Positions 24,440 to 37,268 are shown, counted from the first letter of the stretch. The stretch: DNA of 64,000 nt from Epichloe hybrida (GCA_019022495.1 JAFEKR010000081.1:1-64000), one strand, 5' to 3'. Notes: generated from the sequence alone by a model not told the origin. Numbers and translations are program-made.

Positions 24440-25600
24440 GACCATCCATCATCGTCATCATCATGTGGTGCTACTCCGTACTTTCCGCTCAGTGCTTGTT
24501 CTGCTCGGTCGAGAGCATGTTAGAAGTCCTTGCCGAAACGTGCCTCAACCACCAGACGGTTTTGGTCTCGTCGACATTTGAAAAACCCATCCATACTCAC
24601 ATCACCACTCTTATCGTCCTTGGCTCATTTGGCTTCACTTGTCAACCCTTGTCAACCCGAGCAAGACGCATTTGCTCAAACGGCCAGCCATACCTGCCGG
24701 CTTTCCGCCCGCCCTTCGTGTGGCTGCACGCTGTACTTGCCGCTCGTCCCCTCCCTCAATCTCTCAATCTCTCAATTTTCGACCACTGGGCTGAGGGCCC
24801 CCGTCGCTGTCGCAGGGCTTTTGGGTCGATTCCTGCTCATCCACATCCTCCGCTCCAATCGGTCATCTTTCGTGGAGTCGAGCGCCGCAGTTTTTGTCAC
24901 ATTTCGCCTGCGTGAAAAACCCCTTGGTTTGAACCACGACCAGAATGACACTCGACCACATGTCGTCACAGTGCAGGCACCGATCGCCGTGTGTTGTTCG
25001 GATCGTAGTTCCTCGTCCTACCACTCTCAGCCATTGTAGTCGCAGCAAAGGCCTTCATCACCTCACCACCTCCTCTCTGCATCCCTACTCATCATCCATC
25101 TAAAAAAAACTAAAAAAAACTGATTGTAATCCGTGGCTGGTCCCATGTTGATTTGTCGTTTCTCTCGCCGTCTAGTCTGTTCTTTTCTCCAACAAGCGCT
25201 AAGTAATAGCGCGATTGGGGCTGTCCTTGTGAACAGCCGAACCGAACCGCATCGTCGGCGATTGCGCGCTTCCAGTCGCACACTGTCAATCTTGATTGCC
25301 GTGTCCCGTAGGCGACCGGGGTACGGTCCTGGCCGGCTCCAGATCTATTCCACCCATCGTCCCTTGACCTCGTTTGTACGATATCAGAACGGCAGGCAGC
25401 AGGTCTGCAGCGATTAACGCCCCCCCCCCCCCGGCCCCCCCTCCTTGGACAGGGCCAACCCTGTTGGTTGTCCGGAACCTCAACTCCAGTTCCCGGGGCT
25501 GCTCCCTCTTCCTCACTGGCTGCTCACAGCCCACACAACCTCGATTTCGCCTTGACTTAACATATGTATTATTCATACACGGATAAAACCCATTCCGTAA
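24440..25600. other. Pyrimidine-rich, leader-like segment in the desert
   Basis: About 1.1 kb in which the plus strand is markedly C/T-rich (for example repeated CTCAAT near 24770 and ACCTCACCACCTCCTCTCTG near 25060). This resembles fungal 5' UTRs. Two overlapping open frames of 150 and 169 codons (24463-24915, 24530-25039) show no family. It could be a non-coding transcript or a remote leader; nothing in the sequence decides. Confidence 0.25.
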
Positions 25601-28600
25601 CAATTCTGAAGCAGTTATCACCCAACGGGAGCAGGGAATCACTAGCTTTGCAGAAAAGTTCTGAGCTTGATTTTCAAAACAGCTTCGCCTCGTTCAACCA
25701 TCAGCCAACCTCGAATCCTTGGTGTGCCTGCTTGGAAAGCAGGCATCGAGATACACTTCAGCTCACACGCGCGAGTCTCCAACATCTTTCCATGCTCGAG
25801 TATCTCGTCTAGGCCTCTGAGATAGTCAATATTAAAAGTTGCAGCAGAAACTTGACCTGAATGGAAATCAAAGGCGGCCATCGAAAGATAGTGTTTACAT
25901 AACGACACACACGCACCACTGATGTATCATTGATGAAAGAGGGTGCCTAGCAGTGGGACGACGAATTCTGATAATCGAATTCGTTCCAATACTGAGAGGC
26001 TCCTGTGTGATGATGGCCGAATTGCGAATTGGTGGATAGGTGGATTGAGTTGACTTCGCCGTGACCCCCCTCCAATATCAAGGCTGCTTCTACATGTAAG
26101 GTTATTCCCATGTACGTGATATATCATAATTCGACTGCCGGGGTAGGATGGTGTGTGATTTGGGAGCAGCTCACCTTTCCGCCACTCACGCCCGACTTTG
26201 CTTCCCCACTCTTCCACATAACTGGAAAACCCAGGCCTTAACGGATTTTTTGTTGTCTCCTGCGGCCCGAGAAAAGATGATTTCGTTCCCGCCCCGGCGC
26301 CTGACCGTGTTGTCGTAGTCATCCTTTCCAACTCGCAAATGGTAGGTAGTAGCTAGCTAGCATGCCTTCACAGCAACAGCTTACCCATGAGACATTCAGC
26401 CATTGCAAAGGTCGGTCCTGGCTTCCTGATACCACTGGCGCATCCCGTGACGAAGACGAGACGCGCCATCCTCGCGGCGATTTGGCCGATCAACCTAAGG
26501 AAGGGGTAAAACGAACAGGGTTACCTCCCTGCTATGCGTTGCTGAACGAACAGTGTACAGCCTCTGTTCTGTGCATAGATTGAATGCAAGAGGCTGGTCA
26601 AGACGGCTCAAAGCCTGTTCTTGCATACGCCGGGTGGATTGTCCAACAAGGTCTCCTAGTGCGTTGCCGTTCAACGGCTCCACTCAATTCATGCTCGTGG
26701 ATCTTCATTAGGCGAGAATGATCAACTGCTGCGTTGCGATGGCAGCTCGATTCGTCTGGCAATGGTGGGTGGTAGCTGCACAATTCGAGCTTATTAGTCG
26801 TACCCCGAAACTAATCTTGGCCAAAGACGTTGATCCTGTTCAGGTCGCCCAGCATACTAAAGTTGGCTGAAATTCCGTATAGCAATCCTCGTGGTATCTT
26901 GTTGATTCAGGCTTCCGCAATCAGAGCGTCAGGACCCCTATGTCCAAGAGATGGACGGCAGACTGCTGATGACGAGAAACGCAACTTGCCGCATGTTTTT
27001 TTTTTCGCCCTCAAAGCCCGCCTTTGATCTGAATCAAGGTAGTGGCAAATATAGGTGATGGGATTGATTTACTCTTTACGTCGTCCGCGAGGATTTTCCT
27101 GGACGAGGAAACTCTTGACCCGACGCGCTTAATTCGAGGCACATAACCCGCCTGGTGAAGCCGTGCTCGGCGTTTGCAGACGCAAGCACATAAACTCCAC
27201 CTGTTGATATGTTATGATCTAGAAAGCCGCCCGAGAGTAGACTCTCGCTGCTCCAGTCTCTTTGGAAGATTTTGTTTATAGGCGACATACCAAGCGAGGA
27301 GAATCCCGCCATCAAGAATTGTCGTGCAAGTATGCGCACCTCTACTGGCCTAGGTGTCTGGGTGATGGTGCACTGCATGTGGCTGAGACCCCACGGACTG
27401 GATGTGTAGGACAGTTGGCCTACCGGCTTGCTGGATCTCTGATTGATTGATCCGAGATGCATGACCCTGGCAACCTCAGATTGAGGTTGCAGGCCGAAGA
27501 AGGCGAGGGCTCCCTGACGCCACCATCTTGAGTCTTTTCTCAGCTCTTCACTGGGAAGCAACACAAAAACATGAACCCGAAGAACCCAAGTTCGGCCATT
27601 TATCAAAAGTGATACTCACCCACCAAGTCTGCGTCGCTCTTTTACAGCCCATTTTGCTGATGTTAAGTTTCTTGGAGGTTTATTCCCATGTTTTCAATTC
27701 TTCACCTTTGTGACTCTGGGGCATCTCTCTCGCCACTTGTCGACTCGACTGCCGACAACAGTATCATTGGAGTAAATGTACAAAAATGGTGGACTGTACT
27801 CCGCGGGGCCTTGGAGTAACATGAACTTTTCTTGATGTTCAGATGTCCATGATTCATCTGATGCAAGATTGGGAGCAGACTCCAGATGAACGTCCAGCCG
27901 GCAGGGCCAATGGCCGGGCGGTGGCTTGCCAACCGCATCGTCTGTGTGGATTGGCGCAGCAAGGTCCACCTACCACGTCGCCAGTAATGCCATCATCTCA
28001 CCGGAGAATGAGTGAGAGAAGAGGCCTAAACTGAATCAGGAAATACGCCTCGGGGCTTAATTAACGCACTGGCGAGCACTCACTCAAGCTATTTGGGTCA
28101 ACAGAGTGTTTTCTTTCAATGTTGGACGACTGGTTGAAGCTCACTCTCAGAGACTGTGGCGTCGATAACCCCAGATTTGGTCCGAAAATTTCGGCTATCA
28201 GAACATTGTGTGTGCATTTACACATTGCCGTCCTCGCAACCAAGTTAGTGTCCCTCGAACAAGGTGCTCAAGTCGGCTGGTTCGTGGTCGTAACCTCCCC
28301 CTCTTCTTGCGGGTGAGGACGCCAGGCAATGATGGAGGGAACGACGCAGGCCCAGTACAGCACTTCAAGTGTATGCGGGACGTGATTGAGGCACGATGCT
28401 CGCTGCCCGACTGCTGTTCGGCATTTCCAAACCGATTTGGGTTGTAGGGTAATGCTGGTCGTGGTCTATGACGCCCGAGGCCCCCCGGAGACAACTAATA
28501 CCGCCCAGCCGCCATGATAACGGTAGAAGTCTATTGATCAGCACGATCCAAAATACCCGCGAGATGATCGCCCAGGAACTGTTCCGGTGATCTGGATTAG

Positions 28601-29240
28601 CATTAGGCCGGTGCCTCTTGTGCCATCCAAAGCCAACAGACTGCCAGACCAGACCAGAGAACCAGAGACACCCACCAGTACGCAACGGTGGTACGGTCGC
28701 GAGGCTTAGTGCTAATAAATTCAGTCAGGGCCGCGACGACTGCTCCTCCAGGCTAGCCTATAGACTTGGCAGGTAAGGCCTCATTAGCACTCTGTGATGT
28801 TAGATCCAAAGAAGTGTGGCGGCTGGCGGCGTGAAGGGAAACGATCAATGACAACAGCTTAGCCTTGGCGTCACTTCGGCTGGAGGCCACGACGCTTGAG
28901 AAGTAGGGGAACGAACAGCTGCGCGGTGGATGTGAAGTGTGTGAGTGGTCAAGTGGAGAAGGCAGTCAAGCAGTCACCAGCGCGTGGGGCAATGGACAGG
29001 CAAGCAGGGAGGAGGCACCTGAGTGAACTGGGGCAGGCCTTGTCCTGGTCTAGCGCGCTCGCGGGAGCTGTCCTAGCCCGGCCGATAGCCACTAGCCTGT
29101 CTAGGGCGGGCGGTATGCTGGCTCTGCGGGCAAGTCGGGCAAGAGCCACCCTGCCACCCTGCCACCCACCCGGACAAATCCTAGCTTAACCTCAAGACCC
29201 GAGAGCTCTTGCCGTCTGCTGGTGCGCCAAGCCAAGTGCT

Positions 29241-29280
29241 TGCCTGCTTGCCTGCTTGCCTGCTTGCCTGCTTGCCTGCT
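29241..29280 (+). repeat. 8-bp minisatellite TGCCTGCT x5
   Basis: Five exact TGCCTGCT copies, 40 bp in all. Intergenic; related TTGCTTGC words recur near 59920. Confidence 0.92.
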
Positions 29281-30894
29281 TATCAGACAGCCCGGCAGAA
29301 GAGTCCGCCGCCCTTGATTCTTTGCGCGGGCGACACGACCGCAGCCCATCAGACCTTAAGTCCTTAGACCAGGCGTCAGACGTTCTCTCTTCAGATTCCG
29401 ACTTCCCAGCCGGACCAAGCGGAAGCGATTGTGTGGCGGCTGGCCGACTCTCGATGTACACACTGTACGATGATGTATCGAGTCTATCGACCAACTCTGC
29501 CTCCACAACAGGCATTTCGCCTGCTTCCCCAGATTTGACTTCGCGGCAAGACAACCAGCCAACCACGTCAACTGACAAACACAGCTATTCCATGGATGCC
29601 AGTGAGCGCACGAAGCCTTTTCATCTCGCCAATCACCTGATGCTCAAGACAAATGGCCCGTGCTTTTGGTTTGGAACATGAACAGGCGAAGAAGGCCTAG
29701 CTTCAAATCTCCGCGAAATATCCCCGTCCCGTGGCGGTCATCCCACGTCAGCCACTCATCTTCAAGCAAGCTTCATACCGGGCCCACTTCCTTCCTAAAC
29801 TCGCTCGGCATTTTCCATCCCTCTTTACAGGCCCAGATTCTTCAGGTACCAAGGTCCAAATAGTCCAGACGATACATCAAGCAGTTTCCGAGAGAGAGAA
29901 CCAGGCCAATGAATAAAAAAGTAAGGAGCTTAACTACCCGAAAAGAAGCAAAGAAAAGAACAAGATGATCAGAAGTTTGTCTGATCAGCTGTTGGCACAA
30001 GCAATAACTTGCAGTAGTTCTCAGGGACAGCACACCCTCAGTCTGGGGCCGCTTGAACCAGTCTCTCCGTCGGGACGCTTGTCTCAAGAACTGTCCGGTG
30101 TGGTCTCCCATACATTAATAATAGTTGTGTGTAGCCCGAAGTACTCAGCCTCGAATATGTGGCGCCCGTCTCTTACAGCCAACGCCCGCCATCGATCGTC
30201 TTGTACTGCAAACACGGCTATTCAGTGTCTGAGGGCCGCGATAGGAAGTAGTCCCTACAATGCAAAACTTTAGGTTCGCAGGCCCGGGCCAGCTGGAGCT
30301 AGTCTCTCAAGAGCTGATGCTGCCCCATCGTGTCCGTTGTTCAGTGGCTACATTGTTTACGCTGCTGTGTTTCAGTGCATCGAATTGCTAATCGATTCAC
30401 ACGCGGTAATACAAAAGGTACGCAGCCAAAGCGACACATGGCTAAGGGTCCAGGACGTCACCTCATACACTATCATCTTAGTAGTCCTGCATGGATTCCA
30501 CAGTGCCCCATCGCTATACCCAGAGATATTTGAGGCTCTAGAACGTGATACAGGATGGTCGAATGGGTGGATGATGGCAGCTTGCTTCTCTCATTAATAC
30601 CACCCAAGTGAGAATATTCGGTGCGATGTCCAGCATCTGGAAGTATAAACGACAAAGGACCGAAGGTCGCAAAGCTGTATAATGGCCATCGCGGTGCCCG
30701 GCCCCGCGCCGTCGGAGCCCACGACTCGGCCCTCACGCCTCTCCACGCTTGTTACGAACCAAGGAAGGCGGTACCGACCGACAATTCCCCAAGCCGGGTA
30801 GGTATTTCTGTACACGGAGCTCGATTCGCACGAGCACGATAGAAAGAAGTGACATGGTTTATTTGCTCCCTGGCTTCGCCAAGTGTCGTTTTGC

Positions 30895-30948
30895 CTCTCC
30901 GTCTTCTCCGTCCTCTCCGTCCTCTCCGTCCTCTCCGTCCTCTCCGTC
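30895..30948 (+). repeat. 9-bp minisatellite CTCTCCGTC x6
   Basis: Six tandem 9-mers, 54 bp; the second unit differs by one base (TTCTCCGTC). In one frame it reads as Pro-Ser-Ser repeats inside an unsupported open frame. It lies about 0.7 kb upstream of the Azf1-type gene. Confidence 0.92.
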
Positions 30949-31450
30949 CTCTCTTCAACTCACCCCTGGACCCTGGCGCCTTCTCACCCCCTGTGTACGA
31001 TACGGAAGATATCACCATGCATACATACGGACCCAGCAGTCCATCCTGGCAAAGCTCGTCCTGTTTTGGAGTTTGATTCTCTCACCCCACCCCCGGCCGG
31101 TACCTTTCTACCCGCTTTATGGGGACGGAACGTTCCCTCACCCGGGGTGTGTGAGTGGGATTCTGATACACCTCTGGATCACATCTCACCCCTTCGCGAC
31201 CAGGGTATCCCGACACCTCTTTGCCTCAGCACCAGCTTTCGGGGTCATCTCTTGCAACTTGAAGCCAAGATCTTGCCATGTACCGGCCGACCTCGTGGAC
31301 ACCCCCCCCCCCCTGGACGCCCACCAATGTCGCCTCCATCCGAATGTTGTCCATGATAACCATTTTGTCTTCGACCTCAACTACTACATAGGCACCCCCT
31401 TTCCACATCGAGACTCTTGGTAGACCCTCCTCACCACACATCTTGCTCTA

Positions 31451-31671
31451 CACTTATATATCTTCCTTCCTTCCCTTTGCTGTTAAGGTTTTACAGTTAA
31501 CGCCTCAGCATCTCTGCACTTCATCAACTTTCCCTACGTACACCCAAAACAAGAAGGCCTCGTGTCTTGTCACTTGATTCAAAAAGCTACTCCTTTGTGA
31601 CAGTTCCTGCGAATTCCTGCGCACCGACATCTTCACGTCCAATATCCGTCTTGTTTCGTACACGCAAAACG
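31451..31671 (+). promoter_or_regulatory. Core promoter and leader of the Azf1-type gene
   Basis: A TATA-like TTATATAT lies at 31454-31461, about 215 bp before the ATG. A CT-rich stretch (CTTCCTTCCTTCCC) follows, then an ATG-free leader. The start context is AAAACGATGG. Confidence 0.55.
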
Positions 31672-33235
31672 ATGGCTCTCACAGCCTCACAAGCTTCTTC
31701 CAATTGGGGCCGCTGGTCACAACAGCTTCCTCATGACTTTGCCATGATGGAAGCACCTGCTTTCATGCCTTATGACTCTCGAACTAATACAGCGGCTCCC
31801 ATGCAAAGGGCAATGGTGCCCCAGTATGTTGTCGCTCCTGCTTACACCGCAGCACCAATGACGACCATGACCGCTCCTCACTACCAGGCTCAGAATGCAT
31901 ACACGACTTACGCGGCATATCAGAGCCCGCCTCCCTCAACACCTGTGCGCTCTCCATTCAAGCCTGACTTCCAGGAACGTCACCACTCAATCTCCATGGG
32001 CTCAGAGCCCGAAACCGATCGCACCCATTCAGTTCGCCGTGGATCGAGACAAATTAGCAATGCTCGTCTTCAATCCCCTGCAAGAAGCGATTCAAACATG
32101 TCTGTTGCACCATCGGTTGCGTCCAACCCCACAGCCAACTCAAAGACCATCACGTACAACGAGACTATCAATCCCGAGCATCGTATTCAATTTGAGACCG
32201 ACGTCGACGAGCTTATGAAGGCCATTCAGACCAAATCTGAAGAGGATGGGGAAGGCGCTGGACAAACTCTCACTCCAGCACACACCCCCAAGGCCGATGT
32301 CATTATGGATACGCAGAGCCCAGCGAGCTCACATCACCATGCCTGTTCTACTCCTGCTCCAGAGTCAAAGCTCAAGAAGAAGTGGGTGTGTGACGGTCCC
32401 AACTGCAACAAGCGCTTCGTTCAGAAGACTCACCTTGACATTCACCGCCGAACTCATACTGGCTTGAGGCCTTACGTGAGTGCCCTGTGCAACCTGAACA
32501 TGATGAAAATGTACTGAACATATGAACAGGTTTGTACCAAGGACAATTGTGGTCTCACATTCTCTCAGCGTGGCAACCTTAAGGTATGTTCAATTAGTGA
32601 TGAAAAAGGAGGCATAGCTTGAACCACTTTTGTGCTGACGAAAATTGGCACAGACTCACATGCGCCGCCACACGGGTGAGAAGCCCTACTGCTGCAGCAT
32701 TTGTGGAAAGACCTTTGCTCAGCGCGGCAATGTTCGATCTCACGAAGAAACACACAAAGGCTTGAAGCCATTCATTTGCAAGCTTGATGGCTGCAACAAG
32801 TCCTTCTCACAGCTGGGCAATATGAAGACTCACCAGAATAACTTCCATAAGGAGACATTAAAGGATCTCACCTCGATGTTTGTGAAGTTTGCACAAATTG
32901 GAAAGGTGCCCGATGAGCACCGAGACCTTTTTGAATACTTCAAGGAGCATTATAAGAACAGCAACAAGGGCATCAAGGGCCGTGGAAAGGCCAGAACCGT
33001 GGCCGTCAGGAAACCAAAGGTCAACTCTCAGCATCAGCCTCAGCATCAGCAGCAGCTTCCACCCCCAATGATGACCAATCACTTTTCCCAGGGACCTATG
33101 CCCAGCTCTACGCCAGCCTATGTTCCCCGTAGTTATGGCATGTTTGATCAAGAGCACGAACAAAATGCAGCTACAGGAATGGTGTATGACGACGAACACG
33201 CCCGACAGATGGCTTTTGCCAACCGTTTGTACTAA
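31672..33235 (+). CDS. AZF1: Azf1-type C2H2 zinc-finger transcription factor
   Basis: Nuclear DNA-binding regulator related to yeast Azf1 (glucose/cell-wall gene control). Three exons, 31672-32475, 32530-32583 and 32654-33235, with introns of 54 and 70 bp (GTGAGT...AACAG, GTATGT...CACAG), giving 479 aa. The N-terminal 230 residues are low-complexity Ala/Thr/Met/Gln/Ser-rich with SPxx sites, typical of an activation or phospho-regulated region. Four C2H2 fingers follow: C240-H262, C270-H292, C300-H320 and C328-H351. The post-finger block ([15 protein letters not shown], then [20 protein letters not shown]) is the strongest Azf1-family signature. The C-terminus is Gln/Pro/His-rich. Both introns interrupt the finger region, at the Y268/V269 linker and inside finger 2. 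Start at 31672 because the upstream open frame lacks ATG. Targets in this fungus are unknown. Confidence 0.92.
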
Positions 33236-36200
33236 TAGAACGACATGGGGACGATTGATGACAGGGACACCACACGACCACGGGGTCTTAGCAAATACTC
33301 AAGAGGCCGGTGCCACAGTCCTGACACAGGTGGTGCTCCCCCACGACTGAAATGAAACTGTCTACCAAAGACGACGAAAGAAAGTGAAAAGAAGAAACGT
33401 CTTTTTATGGAGGCTTGGCATACTCTTTTTTTTTTTTCCCCCTTTCTGTTATGTTACGAACGACACATTCTTGTCGGATAAGACGAGGGCTCTCCATCGT
33501 ACAAGGTTTTGGGTGGCCTCATACGAAGTCTTTTATCGCGAATACCTCAGAAAAAGTTGGAAAGCGGGGTCGGCAGCGCTTCAAATCAGTCCACTGTTCT
33601 TGGTTTTTTGGCTCGCTTTCTTTTATAATCGCGCGCAATAGTTGGATATTTGTCTTTTGTTGTCACAGCATTGGGTATCTGCACAGCTTCTGTTTCTGTT
33701 CACCAAAAAAGGTGTGGTCGCTTCTCTTATTATCGAAGGAGTATTTGGACAGATTATGGTGGCCGCGCTGGCTGTGACTTTTCAGGGCTCGCTGTTTTCT
33801 CGGAGGGAGCTTTGCTTATATCTTCATCTGTGTTAATCACACACGTGCGGTTGTCTGAAAAATTCAGTTTTGGAGAGGCTATGCTTGCCTGTTATTGTTT
33901 CACGCTTTTTGTTCTTGTATTTATCTGCTCCTGTTCAAAGCATTCTTATACCACCATCTGCTTTTTTTCTACTCATCGTCAACAACACTCGTATTCATCC
34001 TGTACAAAGCCTGGGCTGGTTCGCAGTCCCAATATTTAGAAAGACAATATCTATGTGCGCACACAGGTATCAGCACCAAGTTGAACACAATCATTCTGTT
34101 CGCTCCCGGCAGAGGCTAAAAGCCAAAGCATGATAACCGTGAAAGGCCCATCAGTCGCCTACTCACTCCACGCAGAACGGTGCAATACAGTTTTTTTCAC
34201 TTGGCCCAGACATCAAGGTGATGTGCCCCTTTGCCCCTGTCTCACGGGCTGACGCATTACCGAGATAGATGGGCTGTGGCATGGCTGATATGTGAAGTCT
34301 GGTACGGAGTACGGAAGCCATGCTTCTCCACCTTGCTCAGGCCATCATGCAAGGAGGCATTGCATGTAGGCAGGCAGGCGGCCAAGCTTCATTCAGACAA
34401 GACGTCTTTTCCGCGGCTAGGAGTCCGAGACTCGAAGCCCCCCACCCCCAATACATCATGTGGCTGCCAAGTACAAAATTTCTGCGACATGTCAAAAGTC
34501 CAGAGCCAACTCCACAGTTCAGTGCTTTCTTCCCGAGGCACGATGAGCGGTTAGTACTGACCAACCACGTACAACCATGACGACGAATCCGGAGGCACCA
34601 CCTGTTTTTTAACCATGGATGTTCCTTGCATGTTTCATCCACAGTGGCGAAATTCTTCTTTCGCAGCAGGCTTTTTGTCCAACTATCGATTGCTAGGCCC
34701 AAGGAGACGGACCATGGCATCCGACGTTCTCTTGCAACATTAGCTTCGGAGGGGTGGAGGCAGATCTGAGACATCAACTTTGTGAAGGCGTGGACAAGGC
34801 GGTAAGGTAAGTAGTTTTGTGACGCCCGGATGGAGGGGTTCGCGCTTGGCGTCACTTTGCTCTCCCTCCCTTGAAGGGCAGCGACGCAGGGCTTTTCTTC
34901 TTCTTCTCTTTTTTCGTTTTTACTGTGCTGAAGATGGCCCCCGATCAGGGAACACATTGTTTCTATATTGGGATCTCGGCAGACGTCCAGGAGACGGGAT
35001 CCATACACCAAGTGTTGGTCGGGATGAGAGAGTGTTCGAGCAAGCACCACGCAGCCAGCCACATTGCCCTTGGGGCGCTTGTTCAAGAAGCCATCGTAGG
35101 ACAGAGTGCTGGAACAGACTTGCTGGGAATTTCGTGGCGCGGCATTTACTGTCGGTGCTCTGCAAGGAACAAGGTTTGGCGTCACGGACTTGGCCTTTTT
35201 TTGCAAATGGCCATTTCATGCTGTGCGTTGGCAGGGAACAATGGTTAACAACATACATGTAAGCGGCCTGGCATGAGCTGGGCGGATTCATATCGTGCAA
35301 GACGCAGGTGGGCGAGTGTGAGATGTCGTCCGGACGAAAACACGCCCTGTTCGTCGATAAAATGCATGCATATGAGCATCCAAGATGCTGGAGATCTATC
35401 TAGCGAAATGCTCAAAACATTGTCATCACTAACAACAGCCTGATTTTGGCAGGGCAGGTGTTTGATGCTCGCATTTGCCAGAACAGCACCTCGACTAGCA
35501 TGAACCATCTTCGACATGGAACTTGGACAATAAGCGAGGGGTCATCAAACCGAGATAGGTACCTGTGTCTGTGTGTCCAAGATTAGAACGGACCCTCTAT
35601 AAGACAAGGTTTTGTTTGCCCTTGTTCCCCGGGTTGTTCGAACACCCCAAGATCTCGGGGACGGTTGTTTCAGAATCAATGACGGACATGAGACGGAAAG
35701 ACCTCGAAGGCCGGAGGGCTTCCTGGGTCGAGCGAGACACTAGACGACAAGAAGAGCCTATTTTGGGCAGGTTGATAGGTTGGTAGGTACAATGGTGGGC
35801 TGGATGCTTGTCAAGCTGAGCACAGTCCGTGGATCGGCTCGCCAAAACATCGAGTAGAAAAAAAGCCCCCTCTTTTCATCCAAGACAAAAATCACGAGGG
35901 GTGTGTTATGTCATTTTTGACAGGCCTCGCCAGACCAACTCTCTCGATTCTCCTCATCGTGGGGTTGATTGAATCAGTTCGGAGAGATCAACTCGATTCT
36001 TGAATGCGGAGAGACCCTGCGCAGGTCCATGTTTGAAACAAGAAAACTCGGTGAAGGAAGGGTGGAAATTGGAGCTAGCCTCCATGCAAGGTCGAGACGA
36101 ATAAAATGTTATCGCCACTCTTTAACTCATATGCTTCTTCTCCTTCAAGTTCCCAGTCGGCGTCATTGATCAAAACGAGGATGCCCGGGCGGCTGCATTG

Positions 36201-37268
36201 TCCCAACCAATTTGTCAGTGGATATATGCATGCATGGATGGTGAGCTGGTGATGTTGAGAAGCGCAACGGAGAAAGTATGCACATGTGCTTCTTTCTTTA
36301 CTCGAAGCGTCCTCTGGAGTTGAGCATAGTACAATATGAAATATGACTGTCCGTTGCCACACTACTCAAACCGGGACTGGCCTGCGTCCGGTGCATCGAG
36401 CAACCGCGATTGGAAGGATCGAGTCGGAGACGGCGAGAAAAGATGCACTTACAGATGGTCATCCAGGATAAAGAGCTCCTGGCGTGTATCTTTCATAACA
36501 TGCTGACAAAGATGATCAATCAGAAAGGCTACATTGACTGGTTGGCCATTCTTATCCCTGCTCGGGACCCGAAGCGAGTGGTGACGCTGGTCAGAGAAGA
36601 GCATCTCCAAGCCACCGCTTCATTGGACACGAGGTTAGCGGAAATCCGGCGAAAGGTAAACAAACCGAATGTGTCCTTGAAGCAGGTTGCGCCATAGTGT
36701 CGATCGATGAGAACGTGCGTGATTCCATGGCATTCGCGTTGGATGGAGCATCAATGTTGGGGGCATGACTCGCAAATAATCGCTGTCGAGCTGAAGAGGA
36801 GAATTTGTGATCGAAAATATGGATCATACTTTACTTACGAAAATTCTACAGATACGGTAAGCTGGTCGCTAGGTTCTTTCGTCGTCGCCGTGGCCATGTT
36901 GAGGATTCTCGTCCGGGTACGGAGGTAGAGAAAGAAGGGAAGTCTAACACAAGGCGTAAATGTGGTCGAAAGTTACAAGTCTCTTGGGCCTGGCTTTCTA
37001 AATCGTTCATCTGATGCCAACCCGAGCAGGAGATACATACTTTGCTGCGAGCAGGCGGTGGATCATTGCCTGCAGGGTTTGAGCAGGACCACTTAACAGA
37101 TGTACCCGTGCATTTAGCCGAGCAGCTGATAAGAACCTTCCGCCATCTTATCGATAAGAGCAGAGATCCCCAAGTGCAACTGCCAAGGTGGATAGCGCAG
37201 CCAATCAGCTTCCGAAGCAGACACAATTTTCAGACTCATAGCAAATGTCATGATCCAACGTCGTTGAT
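33236..37268. other. 4-kb region downstream of the Azf1-type gene
   Basis: The first ~0.9 kb is T-rich and probably a long 3' UTR. No supported gene follows. A 289-codon open frame on the minus strand (34337-35206) has no domain and no ATG at its start. TACGGAGTACGG at about 34303 is one of the recurring motif copies. The last part contains the ELP2 promoter. Confidence 0.4.
36443..36697 (+). CDS. Small ORF, unrecognised (low confidence)
   Basis: 84-codon ATG frame preceded by AAAAG, beginning MHLQMVIQDKELLACIFHNM. Its Glu/Arg/Leu-rich composition (LVREEHLQATASLDTRLAEI, RRKVNK) is more protein-like than its surroundings. I know no family and see no paired splice sites. It may be chance or a fragment of an unrecognised gene upstream of ELP2. 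Confidence 0.2.
   Translation: MHLQMVIQDKELLACIFHNMLTKMINQKGYIDWLAILIPARDPKRVVTLVREEHLQATASLDTRLAEIRRKVNKPNVSLKQVAP

Larger units (their letters stand above)
16800..24440. other. Gene desert, middle part, rich in homopolymers and microsatellites
   Basis: No supported gene. The stretch is marked by many C/G runs (for example near 19671, 21026, 22276 and 23301), long A or T runs (20437, 21430, 22803, 23029), a GGT microsatellite (16888), an 11-bp minisatellite (18646-18695), a GAGAT array (23118-23137) and a CCGCA array (24131-24187). TACTCCGTA-like words cluster at 21.4-24.5 kb. A frame at 18835-19227 has a possible membrane span (FVVIFFLLVWRLY) but no family. Confidence 0.45.
25600..31450. 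other. Gene desert, right part (upstream of Azf1-type gene)
   Basis: No supported gene. Open frames such as 27076-27606 (-, 176 codons) lack recognisable domains. Two exact minisatellites lie at 29241-29280 (8 bp x5) and 30895-30948 (9 bp x6). It adjoins the promoter of the zinc-finger regulator, so distal regulatory function is possible. Confidence 0.4.

Noticed and set aside
27076..27606. 176-codon minus-strand frame in the desert
   Set aside because: Briefly looked protein-like in its middle, but no family was recognised and the ends lack ATG/splice logic.
30749..31423. 224-codon frame with Pro-Ser-Ser repeats upstream of the Azf1-type gene
   Set aside because: The repeat is the CTCTCCGTC minisatellite, composition is unprotein-like, and it overlaps the promoter.
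13205..31671. Possible RIP-degraded transposons filling the desert
   Set aside because: No transposase or reverse-transcriptase fragments, no long terminal or inverted repeats, and no strongly AT-shifted blocks were seen by eye. A repeat-library search would be needed to exclude old remnants.
34337..35206. 289-codon stop-free frame on the minus strand
   Set aside because: No ATG at its beginning, Cys/Trp/Arg-rich composition like a random translation, no domain and no splice context. Length alone is not enough.
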